Shown: piece after piece, positions 25,444-33,347 of the stretch
Layout: each line of letters starts with the position of its first letter
Numbering within the stretch: the first letter of the stretch is position 1
Origin: Phycisphaeraceae bacterium D3-23
GTDB lineage: Bacteria > Planctomycetota > Phycisphaerae > Phycisphaerales > Phycisphaeraceae
Reading direction: 5' to 3'
DNA length: 64,000 bases
NCBI GenBank assembly: GCA_039555135.1
Contig: CP114179.1
Span: 806,001-870,000 of the forward strand
The notes under the pieces: generated by a model
Told to the model about the DNA's origin: nothing
Seen by the model: the letters and a program-made list of their open reading frames with translations, nothing else
Database searches by the model: none
Position numbers and translations under genes: made by a program

Positions 25444-27072
25444 GTGCATACTTCCCTCCTACTCCCGCTCGCGCTCGATGCCGGCATGCTCGCGGGCGGC
25501 GCGGTCGCTGGCATCATCATCGGCTCGGTCGGCATGTTCCTCCTGATGAAGGCCACGGGCATCGGCGCGATCAACGCCGCCAAACGCGAGGCCGAGGGCA
25601 TCATCGACAAGGCCAAGGGCGAGGGCGAGACCCTCGCCAAGCAGATCGAGCTTGATGCGCGTAACGCCCAGGCCCAGCGCCGCGAGCAGCTGGAAAAAGA
25701 GCTCGACGCCATGCGCGACGAGGTCGCCGAGAAAGAGCGCCGGCTGGGCAAGCGCGAAGACAACCTCGAGCGCAAGCTCGACATGCTCACGCTCAAAGAG
25801 AAGAACGCCGCCGACCTCGAAGCCGAGGTGAAGAAGCGCGAGCAGGCCATCGAAGGCAAGAAGGAAGAGATCGACGCGATCGCCGCAGAGCGTACGCAGG
25901 CCCTGATCCAGTTCCGCCAGGAGCAGAAGAACGAGCTGCTGCGCGTCGCGAACATGAACGAGAACGACGCCAAGCGGGAGGCGCTCAAGGCCGTCGAGCA
26001 GGAGTGCCAACACGAGGCGGGCCAGCTCATCCAGCAGATCACCGAACGGGCCGAGGAAGAGGCCAAAGACAACGCGCTGAAAATCACACTCCAGGCGATC
26101 CAGCGCTACGCCAGCGACCACACGTCCGAGTCGACGACCAACGCGATCCAGATCCCCTCCGACGACATGAAGGGCCGGGTCATCGGCCGCGAGGGCCGGA
26201 ACATCCGCGCCTTCGAGGCCGCGACGGGCGTGGACGTGATCGTCGACGACACGCCGGGCGTCATCGTCGTCTCGTGCTTCGACCCGATCCGCCGCGCCAT
26301 CGCCGCCGAGACCCTGCGCCGCCTGCTCGACGACGGCCGCATCCACCCCGCCGCGCGCATCGAAGAGGTCACCGACCAGGTCCGAAACGAGATGCAGGAC
26401 CGCATCGTGAAGTTCGGCAAGGAGGGCTGCATCGAGGCCAACATCCAGGGCCTCCACGGCAAGATCAGCGAGATGATGGGCCGGCTCCACTACCGCACGT
26501 CCTACGGCCAGAACATCCTCCAGCACTCGCAGGAAGTCGCCTACCTCTGCCAGGTCATCGCCGAGGAGCTCGGGCTCGACGGTGCCATCGCGCGGCGCTG
26601 CGGCTTCCTCCACGACATCGGCAAGGCCATGGACCACGAGATGGAGGGCGGCCACCCCGCGATCGGCATGGAGTTTTGCCGCAAGCTCGGCGAGAAAGAA
26701 GCCGTGCTCAACGCCATCGGCGGCCACCACGACGACATCCCCCACACCACGCCCTACACCGCGATCGTCATGGCCGCCGACGCGATCAGCTCGGCCCGCC
26801 CCGGCGCACGCCGCGAGACGCTGGACCGATACGTCAAGCGCCTCGAACAACTCGAAGGCATCGCCATGGACATGAAGGGCGTCCGCGAGGCCTTCGCCAT
26901 CCAGGCCGGCCGCGAGGTCCGCGTCATCGTCGACCCCACCCGTGTCGACGACACCAACTGCAACTTCATCGCCCGAGACATCGCCAAACGCGTCAGCGAA
27001 GAGATGACCTTCCCCGGCGAGATCAAGGTGACGGTGCTGCGCGAGATGCGGACGGTGGAGTTCGCGCGGTAG
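25444..27072 (+). CDS. rny: Ribonuclease Y
   Basis: A membrane-anchored endoribonuclease that starts bulk mRNA decay. Domain order: an N-terminal transmembrane helix (GGAVAGIIIGSVGMFLLMK), a coiled coil of about 170 residues rich in Glu, Lys and Arg, a KH domain (GRVIGREGRNIRAFEAATGV) and an HD domain with the metal motif FLHDIGKAMDHE, ending with the conserved GEIKVTVLREMRTVEFAR. I start it at the GTG at 25444 because AAAGGGG lies just upstream; this gives 542 residues, near the usual 520. A TTG at 25369 would add 25 residues with no support. It has a strong promoter and a long leader. Confidence 0.93.
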   Translation: MHTSLLLPLALDAGMLAGGAVAGIIIGSVGMFLLMKATGIGAINAAKREAEGIIDKAKGEGETLAKQIELDARNAQAQRREQLEKELDAMRDEVAEKERRLGKREDNLERKLDMLTLKEKNAADLEAEVKKREQAIEGKKEEIDAIAAERTQALIQFRQEQKNELLRVANMNENDAKREALKAVEQECQHEAGQLIQQITERAEEEAKDNALKITLQAIQRYASDHTSESTTNAIQIPSDDMKGRVIGREGRNIRAFEAATGVDVIVDDTPGVIVVSCFDPIRRAIAAETLRRLLDDGRIHPAARIEEVTDQVRNEMQDRIVKFGKEGCIEANIQGLHGKISEMMGRLHYRTSYGQNILQHSQEVAYLCQVIAEELGLDGAIARRCGFLHDIGKAMDHEMEGGHPAIGMEFCRKLGEKEAVLNAIGGHHDDIPHTTPYTAIVMAADAISSARPGARRETLDRYVKRLEQLEGIAMDMKGVREAFAIQAGREVRVIVDPTRVDDTNCNFIARDIAKRVSEEMTFPGEIKVTVLREMRTVEFAR

Positions 27073-27191
27073 CTGTGTAGCGGCAGACTGTGGGCTGATG
27101 GCGGCGCATCATCCTCTGTCGCATGGTTTACAATCATCGACACGGATTTCTTATCTGCGAAATCTGCGGCAAAAAACGATCGGCGCCTACC

Positions 27192-27506
27192 ATGACCACC
27201 CCCCACGACGCTCTCCGCTGCCCGACGTGCCACGCCCTGATGCAGGTCGGCTTCCTACCCGTCTCCGACGGGCTCCACTTCATGCGCGGCGACGGCAAGG
27301 CCGCCGCGAACTTCGCCGAAGACCTGCCCGGCACCCACGCCGTCATGCGCAGCAACCGCCTGCTCGCCTGGCGCTGCAAGCCCTGCCAGGTCGTCGTCTT
27401 CAAGTACGGCCGCGACAACGCCAAACACATCGAACGCATCACGGCGCTCGACGAAGAGGCCGCCGCCGCGCAGAGCGATAGCGACACAGACAGCGCCGAC
27501 AGCTGA
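27192..27506 (+). CDS. Small zinc-ribbon protein (DUF6487-like)
   Basis: A 104-residue soluble protein with a split zinc ribbon: CPTCHALMQVGFLPVSDGLH near the N-terminus and WRCKPCQVVVFKYG about 55 residues later. The CPxCxxxMxxGxL start followed by a later CxxC is the pattern of DUF6487-type proteins. The start is uncertain: the ATG at 27192 fits the family, but an in-frame ATG at 27123 would add 23 residues carrying another CxxC (CEICG). The C-terminus is a short acidic, Ser/Asp-rich tail. Role unknown. Confidence 0.65.
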   Translation: MTTPHDALRCPTCHALMQVGFLPVSDGLHFMRGDGKAAANFAEDLPGTHAVMRSNRLLAWRCKPCQVVVFKYGRDNAKHIERITALDEEAAAAQSDSDTDSADS

Positions 27507-27664
27507 TACCGCCGACACAACCGCTACAACCCATCGCTGCGCGCCCGCCAACACGCACCGGCCCCCGGGCTTAACACCCAAGTCCGCGCGGCCGCTGGAT
27601 CGCACTTGCCATCCACCCGTTGATACACATAGCCCCGCCCGTTGATCGGGCGGCGGTCGATGTG

Positions 27665-28918
27665 ATGCGTGCAGATACCCACAGCCCGGCCTATCGCACC
27701 CCCGGCCTCGAAACCCTCGAGCCCCGGTTGCTTTTGTGCGCCAGCAGCGCGATCACGGCCGACCTCACGACCGAGCTCAACGCGTGGTGGCGCTTCGATG
27801 AGCCCGGCGTCGCGACCGTCGCAGACGAATCGGGCAGCGCGAGCACCCACAGCGGGACACTCAACGGCGCTGCAGGCGTTTCCGCGCTCGGGCTCTGCGG
27901 CGGCGCAGGCGTCTTCGCCGGCGGCGAGATGAACGTCGCGAACCATAACGACATCAACCTCGACACGAACGCGAAGCGCACCATCGCGCTCTGGTTCAAT
28001 GCCGACGACCTCGACGCCCCGGGCCGACAGATGCTCTACGAAGAAGGCGGCGGCACGCGCGGGCTCAACATCTACCTCGACGCAGGCCAACTCGTCGTCG
28101 GCGGGTGGAACCGCGCCGAAAGCGGCTGGCAAGGCACCTGGCTCTCAACCCAAGCGGTCTGGGCCGGGCAGTGGCACCACGTCGTGCTCACGCTCGACGG
28201 CACAGCCACCACCCAGCCCGACGCGCTGCGCGCCTACCTCGACGGAAACCTGTTCGCCAGTGGCGAGGGCTCGCAGCTCTGGTCACACAGCGGCGACATC
28301 ACGATCGGCGGCGTCGGCGACACGCTCTTCCCCGACGGCGGCAGCGGCGCGGCCGCGTTCCTCGGCTTGATCGACGACTTCCGGATCTACAACCGTGCGC
28401 TGTCGCCCCACGATGTCGCCGTCCTCAGCGGCCAATACAACGAAGGCGCAGCGATCACCCTCGCAACGACTTGGCGCGACGACCTCACCGCGTTCTACAA
28501 CCTGCCCGAAGCGGTCGAGACGGTCCTGCACAACGATGGCACTGCCGTATCAGACACCACGACCCACCCCACCGCGAAAACACCATCAAGCGCCGAGGCC
28601 GACAAGCCCGGCGGCTTTACGGCACCGGGCGTCGATGAAACCCCAGAGCAGGCAACGCCCGAGACGAACGCGCCGCCCCCACCGCCACCCGACACCACCG
28701 TGGACACTGGCGCGAATGCCGCCGACAACGCCGACCCTTCTCTTGACGATACCTCAACGGCCCATGCCGAGGCCGAACCGTCCGACGACGAAGAGGCGCC
28801 GCGTGTCACCGAAGTCCCGACCGATGGCAAAGCATCACCGCAAGAAACAAAGCCGCGCCACCCCAACGCCGACCCTCTCCCCGTGCCTGCCTCGTCCCGT
28901 GCACCGCGAGACGACTAG
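27665..28918 (+). CDS. LEPR-XLL and LamG-domain surface protein
   Basis: A 417-residue protein. Near the N-terminus it carries LETLEPRLLLCA, the LEPR-XLL motif that marks the start of many exported planctomycete proteins. Residues about 35-260 form a LamG/concanavalin-like domain: ELNAWWRFDEPGVATVADES, then RTIALWFNADDLD, WHHVVLTLDGT and GLIDDFRIYNRALSPHDVA. The last 120 residues are a Pro/Thr/Glu/Asp-rich tail without repeats. LamG domains usually bind sugars. I use the ATG at 27665; a TTG at 27620 is in frame. It is convergent with the Fur-type regulator, and the two stop codons overlap by four bases. Confidence 0.72.
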   Translation: MRADTHSPAYRTPGLETLEPRLLLCASSAITADLTTELNAWWRFDEPGVATVADESGSASTHSGTLNGAAGVSALGLCGGAGVFAGGEMNVANHNDINLDTNAKRTIALWFNADDLDAPGRQMLYEEGGGTRGLNIYLDAGQLVVGGWNRAESGWQGTWLSTQAVWAGQWHHVVLTLDGTATTQPDALRAYLDGNLFASGEGSQLWSHSGDITIGGVGDTLFPDGGSGAAAFLGLIDDFRIYNRALSPHDVAVLSGQYNEGAAITLATTWRDDLTAFYNLPEAVETVLHNDGTAVSDTTTHPTAKTPSSAEADKPGGFTAPGVDETPEQATPETNAPPPPPPDTTVDTGANAADNADPSLDDTSTAHAEAEPSDDEEAPRVTEVPTDGKASPQETKPRHPNADPLPVPASSRAPRDD

Positions 28919-29295
28919 GCCGCGTCCGCGCATCCATCGCATCGGCCATACAGCATCACCTCGTGCCCGGTGAGCTCGAACCCCGGCGGGCACAGGTTCT
29001 TCATCGCGCCCGGGCACCCCTCAACATCGAACACCTTGCCGCAGTCGTTGCAGTGGAAGTGGTGGTGATGCCCCAGCCCCGCGAGCTCGTAGCGGTCCGG
29101 CTCGCCAGGGATCTGCACCGGCACCAGAAACCCCTCATCGACCAGCGCGTTGATCGCGCGGTAGACCGTCGCGGTCCCGATCGATTCGACCTCGCGCTGG
29201 GCCAACTCGAACGCCTCCGCCACGGTCAGCGGCCGCCCCGCCGACGCGAAGACCTGCTGCACCGCCTGCCGCTGGCTGGTTTTACGCTGCGCCAC
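28915..29295 (-). CDS. Fur-family metal-responsive repressor, probably Zur-like
   Basis: A 126-residue Fur-family regulator. The winged helix includes RQAVQQVFASAGRPLTVAEA and the recognition region GTATVYRAINALVDEGFL; the metal hinge has GLGHHHHFHCNDCGKVFDV, and a C-terminal CDGC supplies the second half of the structural zinc site. Members sense iron (Fur), zinc (Zur), manganese or peroxide. I favour Zur because of the divergent operon: two PEP-CTERM proteins that recall a Zur-repressed exported family, and a TGATAAC dyad in the shared promoter region. That assignment is inference. The LamG gene converges on its 3' end. Confidence 0.9.
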   Translation of the reverse strand: MAQRKTSQRQAVQQVFASAGRPLTVAEAFELAQREVESIGTATVYRAINALVDEGFLVPVQIPGEPDRYELAGLGHHHHFHCNDCGKVFDVEGCPGAMKNLCPPGFELTGHEVMLYGRCDGCADAA

Positions 29296-29315
29296 AGAAA
29301 CCCCTTGATTGATAT

Positions 29316-29331
29316 TGATAACTCGTTATCA
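29316..29331. promoter_or_regulatory. Candidate Fur/Zur operator
   Basis: TGATAAC TC GTTATCA is a perfect 7-2-7 dyad midway between the divergent regulator (29295) and pseudopilin (29368) starts. It resembles Fur/Zur boxes of the TGATAAT-ATTATCA type. Its right half overlaps a TATCAT hexamer at 29327-29332 that could be the -10 for the rightward gene, so binding there would block transcription. Confidence 0.65.
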
Positions 29332-29367
29332 TCTTGATCGGTCGCCCTTCGTTCAAGGATTGTAACG

Positions 29368-30180
29368 ATGAAAAACACCGCCATGCACCTCATCAGCCCA
29401 AAAAACGCTCGCCCAGGCGAGGGGGACCGAGCGGGTTTCACCCTCATCGAGCTGCTCGTCGTGATCTCCATTATCGCGCTGCTCATCGGCATCCTGCTCC
29501 CGGCTCTGGGCAAAGCGCGTCAGTCGGCGCGGGCCGCTCAGGACCTGGCCAGTCTCAAGCAGATGGAGACCGCGCACCAGGCCTACATGACCGACAACAA
29601 GGGCTACTTCGTCAACGCGGGCCTCCCCCACGGCGTCGCGCCGACCAACCCGCAGATCGCCTGGGTCGCGTCGCTGCGCGAGTACTACCAGACCGAGTTG
29701 ATCCTGAGATCCCCCCTGGATGAAAGCCCGCACTGGCCCGGAGGAGAGCCCGTGCCCAACACCCCGGGGGACGTCTTCCGCCAGACGAGCTACGGCATCA
29801 ACAGCTTCCTGACCGACGTGAAGCTCAACGGGACCAACCCGCTGGGCGGGCCGGCGTGGGACCGGATCGACCGCGTCTTGTCGGAGCGTTCGCCGACCGA
29901 GCTGGTCCACTTCCTGCCGATGGCGACCGAGGGTGAGTTCGCGGGGGCCGACCACCCCCACCCCGAGGAGTGGGACCTGTTCGGCACGGGCGGCGCGGTC
30001 GTCGCCGACCTCGCGGGCAGGCAGGTCGAGCTCCACGCCGTGCGTGGGCCGGCGCGCGACTTTGGCGGTGTCGCCAACTGGGGCTTCCTCGACGGCCACG
30101 CCAGCGCCTCCACCTTCGGCACCATCTACCTCAGCGAATCGAAAAACCGCTTCGACCCCGAGGCCGGCCCCACCGACTGA
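29368..30180 (+). CDS. Prepilin-type pseudopilin (DUF1559-like)
   Basis: A 270-residue type II secretion/type IV pilus-like pseudopilin. The prepilin peptidase site is in [20 protein letters not shown] (cleavage after Gly, Phe at +1, Glu at +5), preceded by a long 22-residue charged leader. A single N-terminal helix is followed by a globular domain containing [11 protein letters not shown], the late DG-H motif common in planctomycete pseudopilins. AAGGA lies nine bases before the ATG. It is the first gene of the operon behind the Fur/Zur-like operator and is followed 51 bases later by a PEP-CTERM gene. Such proteins are very numerous in planctomycetes and mostly unassigned; a metal-regulated copy is unusual. 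Confidence 0.85.
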   Translation: MKNTAMHLISPKNARPGEGDRAGFTLIELLVVISIIALLIGILLPALGKARQSARAAQDLASLKQMETAHQAYMTDNKGYFVNAGLPHGVAPTNPQIAWVASLREYYQTELILRSPLDESPHWPGGEPVPNTPGDVFRQTSYGINSFLTDVKLNGTNPLGGPAWDRIDRVLSERSPTELVHFLPMATEGEFAGADHPHPEEWDLFGTGGAVVADLAGRQVELHAVRGPARDFGGVANWGFLDGHASASTFGTIYLSESKNRFDPEAGPTD

Positions 30181-30231
30181 TTTTTTGTGTCCCGATGTAT
30201 CCGATCTGTACCCGTACCCTGGAGAATTGAA

Positions 30232-31017
30232 ATGAAGCAAGCTCTGACCCTGACCGCCCTGACCGCCGCTCTCGCGGCCGGCCCGACCGCGCTGGCCCAC
30301 GAGGGCGGCGACCTGATGATCTACGACAACGCCAGCGGCGGACTGTCGTTTGGGCTCTACGACTTCGACGGCGGGACCGGCGAGGTGATCTCCCCCGGCC
30401 CCATCGACCTCGCCATCACCGAGCTTGATGGCAACTGGGAAGGCACCGGCATGCCCGGGTCCGACGAGCCGGGCTGGGCCACCGACGGCAGCGAGCCCAA
30501 CGACCCCGACGGCATCGCCTTCGCCTTCCCCGCCAACACCCAGCTCAACGTGGCGGCCAACGTGCTCCCCGTCTTGGGCGGCAACGCGGCGTACTGGGAC
30601 GGCATCGGCGCGGTCGCGTTCACCACGGCGATGCCCAACGGCGTGATCGTCGAGGGCGCGTTCGGCTCGGAGCTCGACCTCGACGGCTCGGCCACCGCGC
30701 CCGCAGGCACCGTCTCGCCCTGGATCAGCGGCGGCGACGGCACGGCCCACGACCACCTCGAGTTTCTCCTCGACGCCGACGACGCCAACGCCGCCACAGG
30801 CGTGTACCTGATCTCGCTCTCCGCCTCGGCGGGCGCGCTCGACAGCGAGCCGCTCTATGTGCTCCTGGGCTGGGGCGGCAGCGACTTCACGGACGAGCAG
30901 CTCGAAGCCGCGATCGAATCGGCCGAGGGCTACGTCGAATCCGAGATCGTGCCCGAGCCCGGCTCGCTGGCGCTGCTCGGCGCGGCGGGGCTGCTGCTGG
31001 CCCGGCGTCGACGATGA
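30232..31017 (+). CDS. PEP-CTERM protein, putative Zur-regulated exported protein
   Basis: A 261-residue exported protein. The signal peptide (MKQALTLTALTAALAAGPTA) ends near ALAHEGGD, exposing a His at the mature N-terminus. The body has FGLYDFDGGTGEVISPGP and GTAHDHLEFLLD segments, followed by GVYLISLSAS, and the tail is VPEPGSLALLGAAGLLLARR. The start is fixed by GGAG before the ATG at 30232. The related protein at 31131 keeps the same order (LGHYDFD, then LHKHISF, then GLYLASF). The layout recalls the exported family near cyanobacterial all3515, described as Zur-repressed; this is from memory and unverified. A HxH pair that could bind zinc is kept in both. Confidence 0.75.
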   Translation: MKQALTLTALTAALAAGPTALAHEGGDLMIYDNASGGLSFGLYDFDGGTGEVISPGPIDLAITELDGNWEGTGMPGSDEPGWATDGSEPNDPDGIAFAFPANTQLNVAANVLPVLGGNAAYWDGIGAVAFTTAMPNGVIVEGAFGSELDLDGSATAPAGTVSPWISGGDGTAHDHLEFLLDADDANAATGVYLISLSASAGALDSEPLYVLLGWGGSDFTDEQLEAAIESAEGYVESEIVPEPGSLALLGAAGLLLARRRR

Positions 31018-31049
31018 CCCCGGCCTCGACTTGATAACCACGTTTCAAC

Positions 31050-31080
31050 GGGTGGGGTGGACCAACTGCCCACCCCACCC
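31050..31080. repeat. Hairpin between the two PEP-CTERM genes
   Basis: A perfect 11-bp stem GGGTGGGGTGG/CCACCCCACCC closes a nine-base loop, with no T run after it. It could weaken read-through or stabilise the upstream mRNA. Confidence 0.5.
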
Positions 31081-31130
31081 ATTCGCTTGCCACACGCTTG
31101 TCAATACGCTCCCTACAACGAAACGTTTCC

Positions 31131-32159
31131 ATGAGAACGACACAACTCACATTCGGACTGACCGCGTTACTCAGCTGCCCGGCCCTTGGCCTGACCATCT
31201 CCGACGATGCCAGCCACGTCGACGCCCTCCCCTTCAACGACAACGGCCAGGTCGCGCTCGGTCACTACGACTTCGACCTCGACCAGGTCGTCACCGGCAC
31301 ACAGCTCTTCGCCCGCGATCTCGAGGTCGTCCAACCCAGCTTCTTCGGTACGACCTCGCCGGGCTTTACAACCGCCGCGGGGTTTGAGCTGCTCCCCTCG
31401 GCCACCCTCGACATCCATGCCCAGACGATGACGCTGCCGGCGGGCACGTTCAACCTGCTGTACTGGGACGGCGTCGACCAGGATAGCGACGGCGACTACG
31501 CCGACGACGTCGCGTTCGGTGCGCCGACGGCCGGCGACGAGCTGTTTGTCCGCCGGTCCAGCGCGTTGAACTTCACACTCGACGGCGGCCCAACCCCGCC
31601 GACCGGCTTCGCCCTCGACACGACCAGCGGCACGGGCACGCTGCACAAGCACATCTCGTTCCAGGCCCGCAACGGCAACGGGTCGGCGGCCGAGGACGGG
31701 CTGTACCTCGCGTCGTTCACGCTGACGATGGACGGGCTCGCCGACTCGGACCCGTTCTTCCTGCTGTTCAACGCCGCGTATGAGCGGGACGAAGGCGGGG
31801 CAATCGTCTTCAACGGCGACCGCCCGGTGACGAACGAGGACGCACGGCTCGCCGCGATCGACTGGATCGACCAGACGTTCTTCGAGACCGACACGCTCAC
31901 CGGCGATCTGAACGGCGACGGGTTTGTCGGCGCGGCCGACCTCGACGTGCTGCTGGCCCACTGGGGCGACACCGTCTCGGCAGGGTCGTTGATCGATGGC
32001 GACCCCTCGGGCGACGGCATGGTCGGCGAAACGGACCTGCAGATCGTCCGCGATGCGTGGGGGGACGGAACACCCCCAGCCGGGGTCCCCGAGCCGGGCT
32101 GGATCGGCGGTGTGGTGCTGAGCGCACTATGGCTTCGCCGACGCCGCGCGCAACGCTAG
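31131..32159 (+). CDS. PEP-CTERM protein with dockerin-like motifs, paralogue of 30232 gene
   Basis: A 342-residue exported protein with signal peptide MRTTQLTFGLTALLSCPALG. Its body parallels the gene at 30232: ALGHYDFDLDQVVTG, later TGTLHKHISFQARNGN, then GLYLASFTLTMDGL. It adds a dockerin-like pair, GDLNGDGFVGAADLDVLLAH and GDPSGDGMVGETDLQIV, before VPEPGWIGGVVLSALWLRRR. The start at 31131 is chosen for the signal peptide; the ribosome binding site is weak. It follows the first PEP-CTERM gene after a hairpin and is probably in the same Fur/Zur-controlled operon. Role unknown, possibly zinc binding at the surface. Confidence 0.75.
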   Translation: MRTTQLTFGLTALLSCPALGLTISDDASHVDALPFNDNGQVALGHYDFDLDQVVTGTQLFARDLEVVQPSFFGTTSPGFTTAAGFELLPSATLDIHAQTMTLPAGTFNLLYWDGVDQDSDGDYADDVAFGAPTAGDELFVRRSSALNFTLDGGPTPPTGFALDTTSGTGTLHKHISFQARNGNGSAAEDGLYLASFTLTMDGLADSDPFFLLFNAAYERDEGGAIVFNGDRPVTNEDARLAAIDWIDQTFFETDTLTGDLNGDGFVGAADLDVLLAHWGDTVSAGSLIDGDPSGDGMVGETDLQIVRDAWGDGTPPAGVPEPGWIGGVVLSALWLRRRRAQR

Positions 32160-32215
32160 GCGAACCGCTACACTCCAAGGCGGTTCCGCACTCTGCATCA
32201 GGATGGACACCCGCT

Positions 32216-33259
32216 TTGCCCGACTACCACGCCGACGACAAACGCTACGACGACCGACACGATGACTGGTTCCGCCGGTGCGGCATGTCCGGGCTCTGGC
32301 TGCCCGCGATCTCGCTGGGCTGCTGGCACAACTTCGGCGGGGCGGGACGCGACTCGGGCCGACACGCCGACGAAGCCGACATGCACGCCAATTGCAAGCA
32401 GATGCTCCACACCGCCTTCGACCACGGCGTCACCCACTTCGATCTCGCCAACAACTACGGCCCCCCGCCGGGCAGCGCGGAAACACGCGTCGGCCAAATC
32501 CTGCACGACGACTTCCGGGGCTACCGCGACGAACTCATTGTCTCCTCCAAGGCCGGCTGGGATATGTGGCCCGGGCCGTACGGCAACTTCGGCTCGCGCA
32601 AACACATCCTCGCCTCGCTCGACCAGTCCCTCGCCCGGCTCCAACTCGACTACGTCGACGTGTTCTACTCCCACCGCCCCGACCCGACCGACACGCCGCT
32701 CGAAGAAACGCTCGGCGCGCTCGACACCGCCGTGCGCAGCGGCAAGGCGCTCTACTGCGGCATCAGCATGTACCCCGGCCAACGCACTGAAGATGTCCTG
32801 CGCGTCTGCGCCGACAACGGGCTCGTCCGGCCCATCATCCACCAGCCCAACTACTCGATGCTCGACCGCTGGATCGAACGCGACCTGCTGGGCGTGACCG
32901 ACACCGCGGGCCTGGGTGTGATCACGTTCAGCCCGCTGGCGCAGGGGCTGTTGACGGACAAGTACCTGGAGAAGGTGCCCACGAACTCGCGGGCTGGGCA
33001 CGCCGACGGGTTCCTCGACAAGGGCCGCATCACCCCCAAGCTGCAGGCCCAGCTCAAGAACCTCGCCACCATCGCGCAGAAACGCGGCCAGACGCTCGCG
33101 CAGATGGCGCTGTCGTGGACCTTGCGTGACAAACGCGTGACCTCGACCCTGATCGGCGCGAGCAGCCCGGAGCAGATCCTTGAGAACCTCAAGGCCGCCG
33201 AGCAGACCCACTTCGACAAGCAGGAACTCGCCGCGATCGACGTGTCGCTGGCGATGTAG
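32216..33259 (+). CDS. Aldo/keto reductase, YghZ (Gpr) type
   Basis: A 347-residue NADPH-dependent oxidoreductase with a TIM-barrel fold. It aligns well by eye with E. coli YghZ, an L-glyceraldehyde 3-phosphate reductase: LPAISLGCWHNFGG, THFDLANNYGPPPGSAE, the catalytic Lys in SSKAGWDMWPGPYG, YVDVFYSHRPD, then ITFSPLAQGLLT and LIGASSPEQILENL. The active-site Asp, Tyr and Lys are present. The start is not clear; TTG at 32216 gives a protein a little longer than YghZ at the N-terminus, and no strong ribosome binding site is visible. An upstream in-frame ATG at 32129 would overlap the previous gene. A perfect hairpin follows the stop. Confidence 0.85.
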   Translation: MPDYHADDKRYDDRHDDWFRRCGMSGLWLPAISLGCWHNFGGAGRDSGRHADEADMHANCKQMLHTAFDHGVTHFDLANNYGPPPGSAETRVGQILHDDFRGYRDELIVSSKAGWDMWPGPYGNFGSRKHILASLDQSLARLQLDYVDVFYSHRPDPTDTPLEETLGALDTAVRSGKALYCGISMYPGQRTEDVLRVCADNGLVRPIIHQPNYSMLDRWIERDLLGVTDTAGLGVITFSPLAQGLLTDKYLEKVPTNSRAGHADGFLDKGRITPKLQAQLKNLATIAQKRGQTLAQMALSWTLRDKRVTSTLIGASSPEQILENLKAAEQTHFDKQELAAIDVSLAM

Positions 33260-33270
33260 CCCAGGCTTGC

Positions 33271-33305
33271 CGTTTAGCCGTCGCCCACCGGGCGGCGGCT
33301 AAACG
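33271..33305. repeat. Compact family 1 inverted repeat
   Basis: The 16-base arms CGTTTAGCCGTCGCCC and GGGCGGCGGCTAAACG pair with one G-T and a three-base loop. It lies 11 bases after the aldo/keto reductase stop, so it may end that transcript although no T run follows. Confidence 0.8.
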
Positions 33306-33335
33306 AGTCTGCGTCCCTGCGCCATACCCGTGCCG

Positions 33336-33341
33336 TATCAT
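33336..33341 (+). promoter_or_regulatory. -10-like TATCAT, six bases before ATP-grasp ATG
   Basis: TATCAT is followed by GCACGC and the ATG at 33348. It is the same hexamer and almost the same spacer as at 21120. Confidence 0.45.
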
Positions 33342-33347
33342 GCACGC

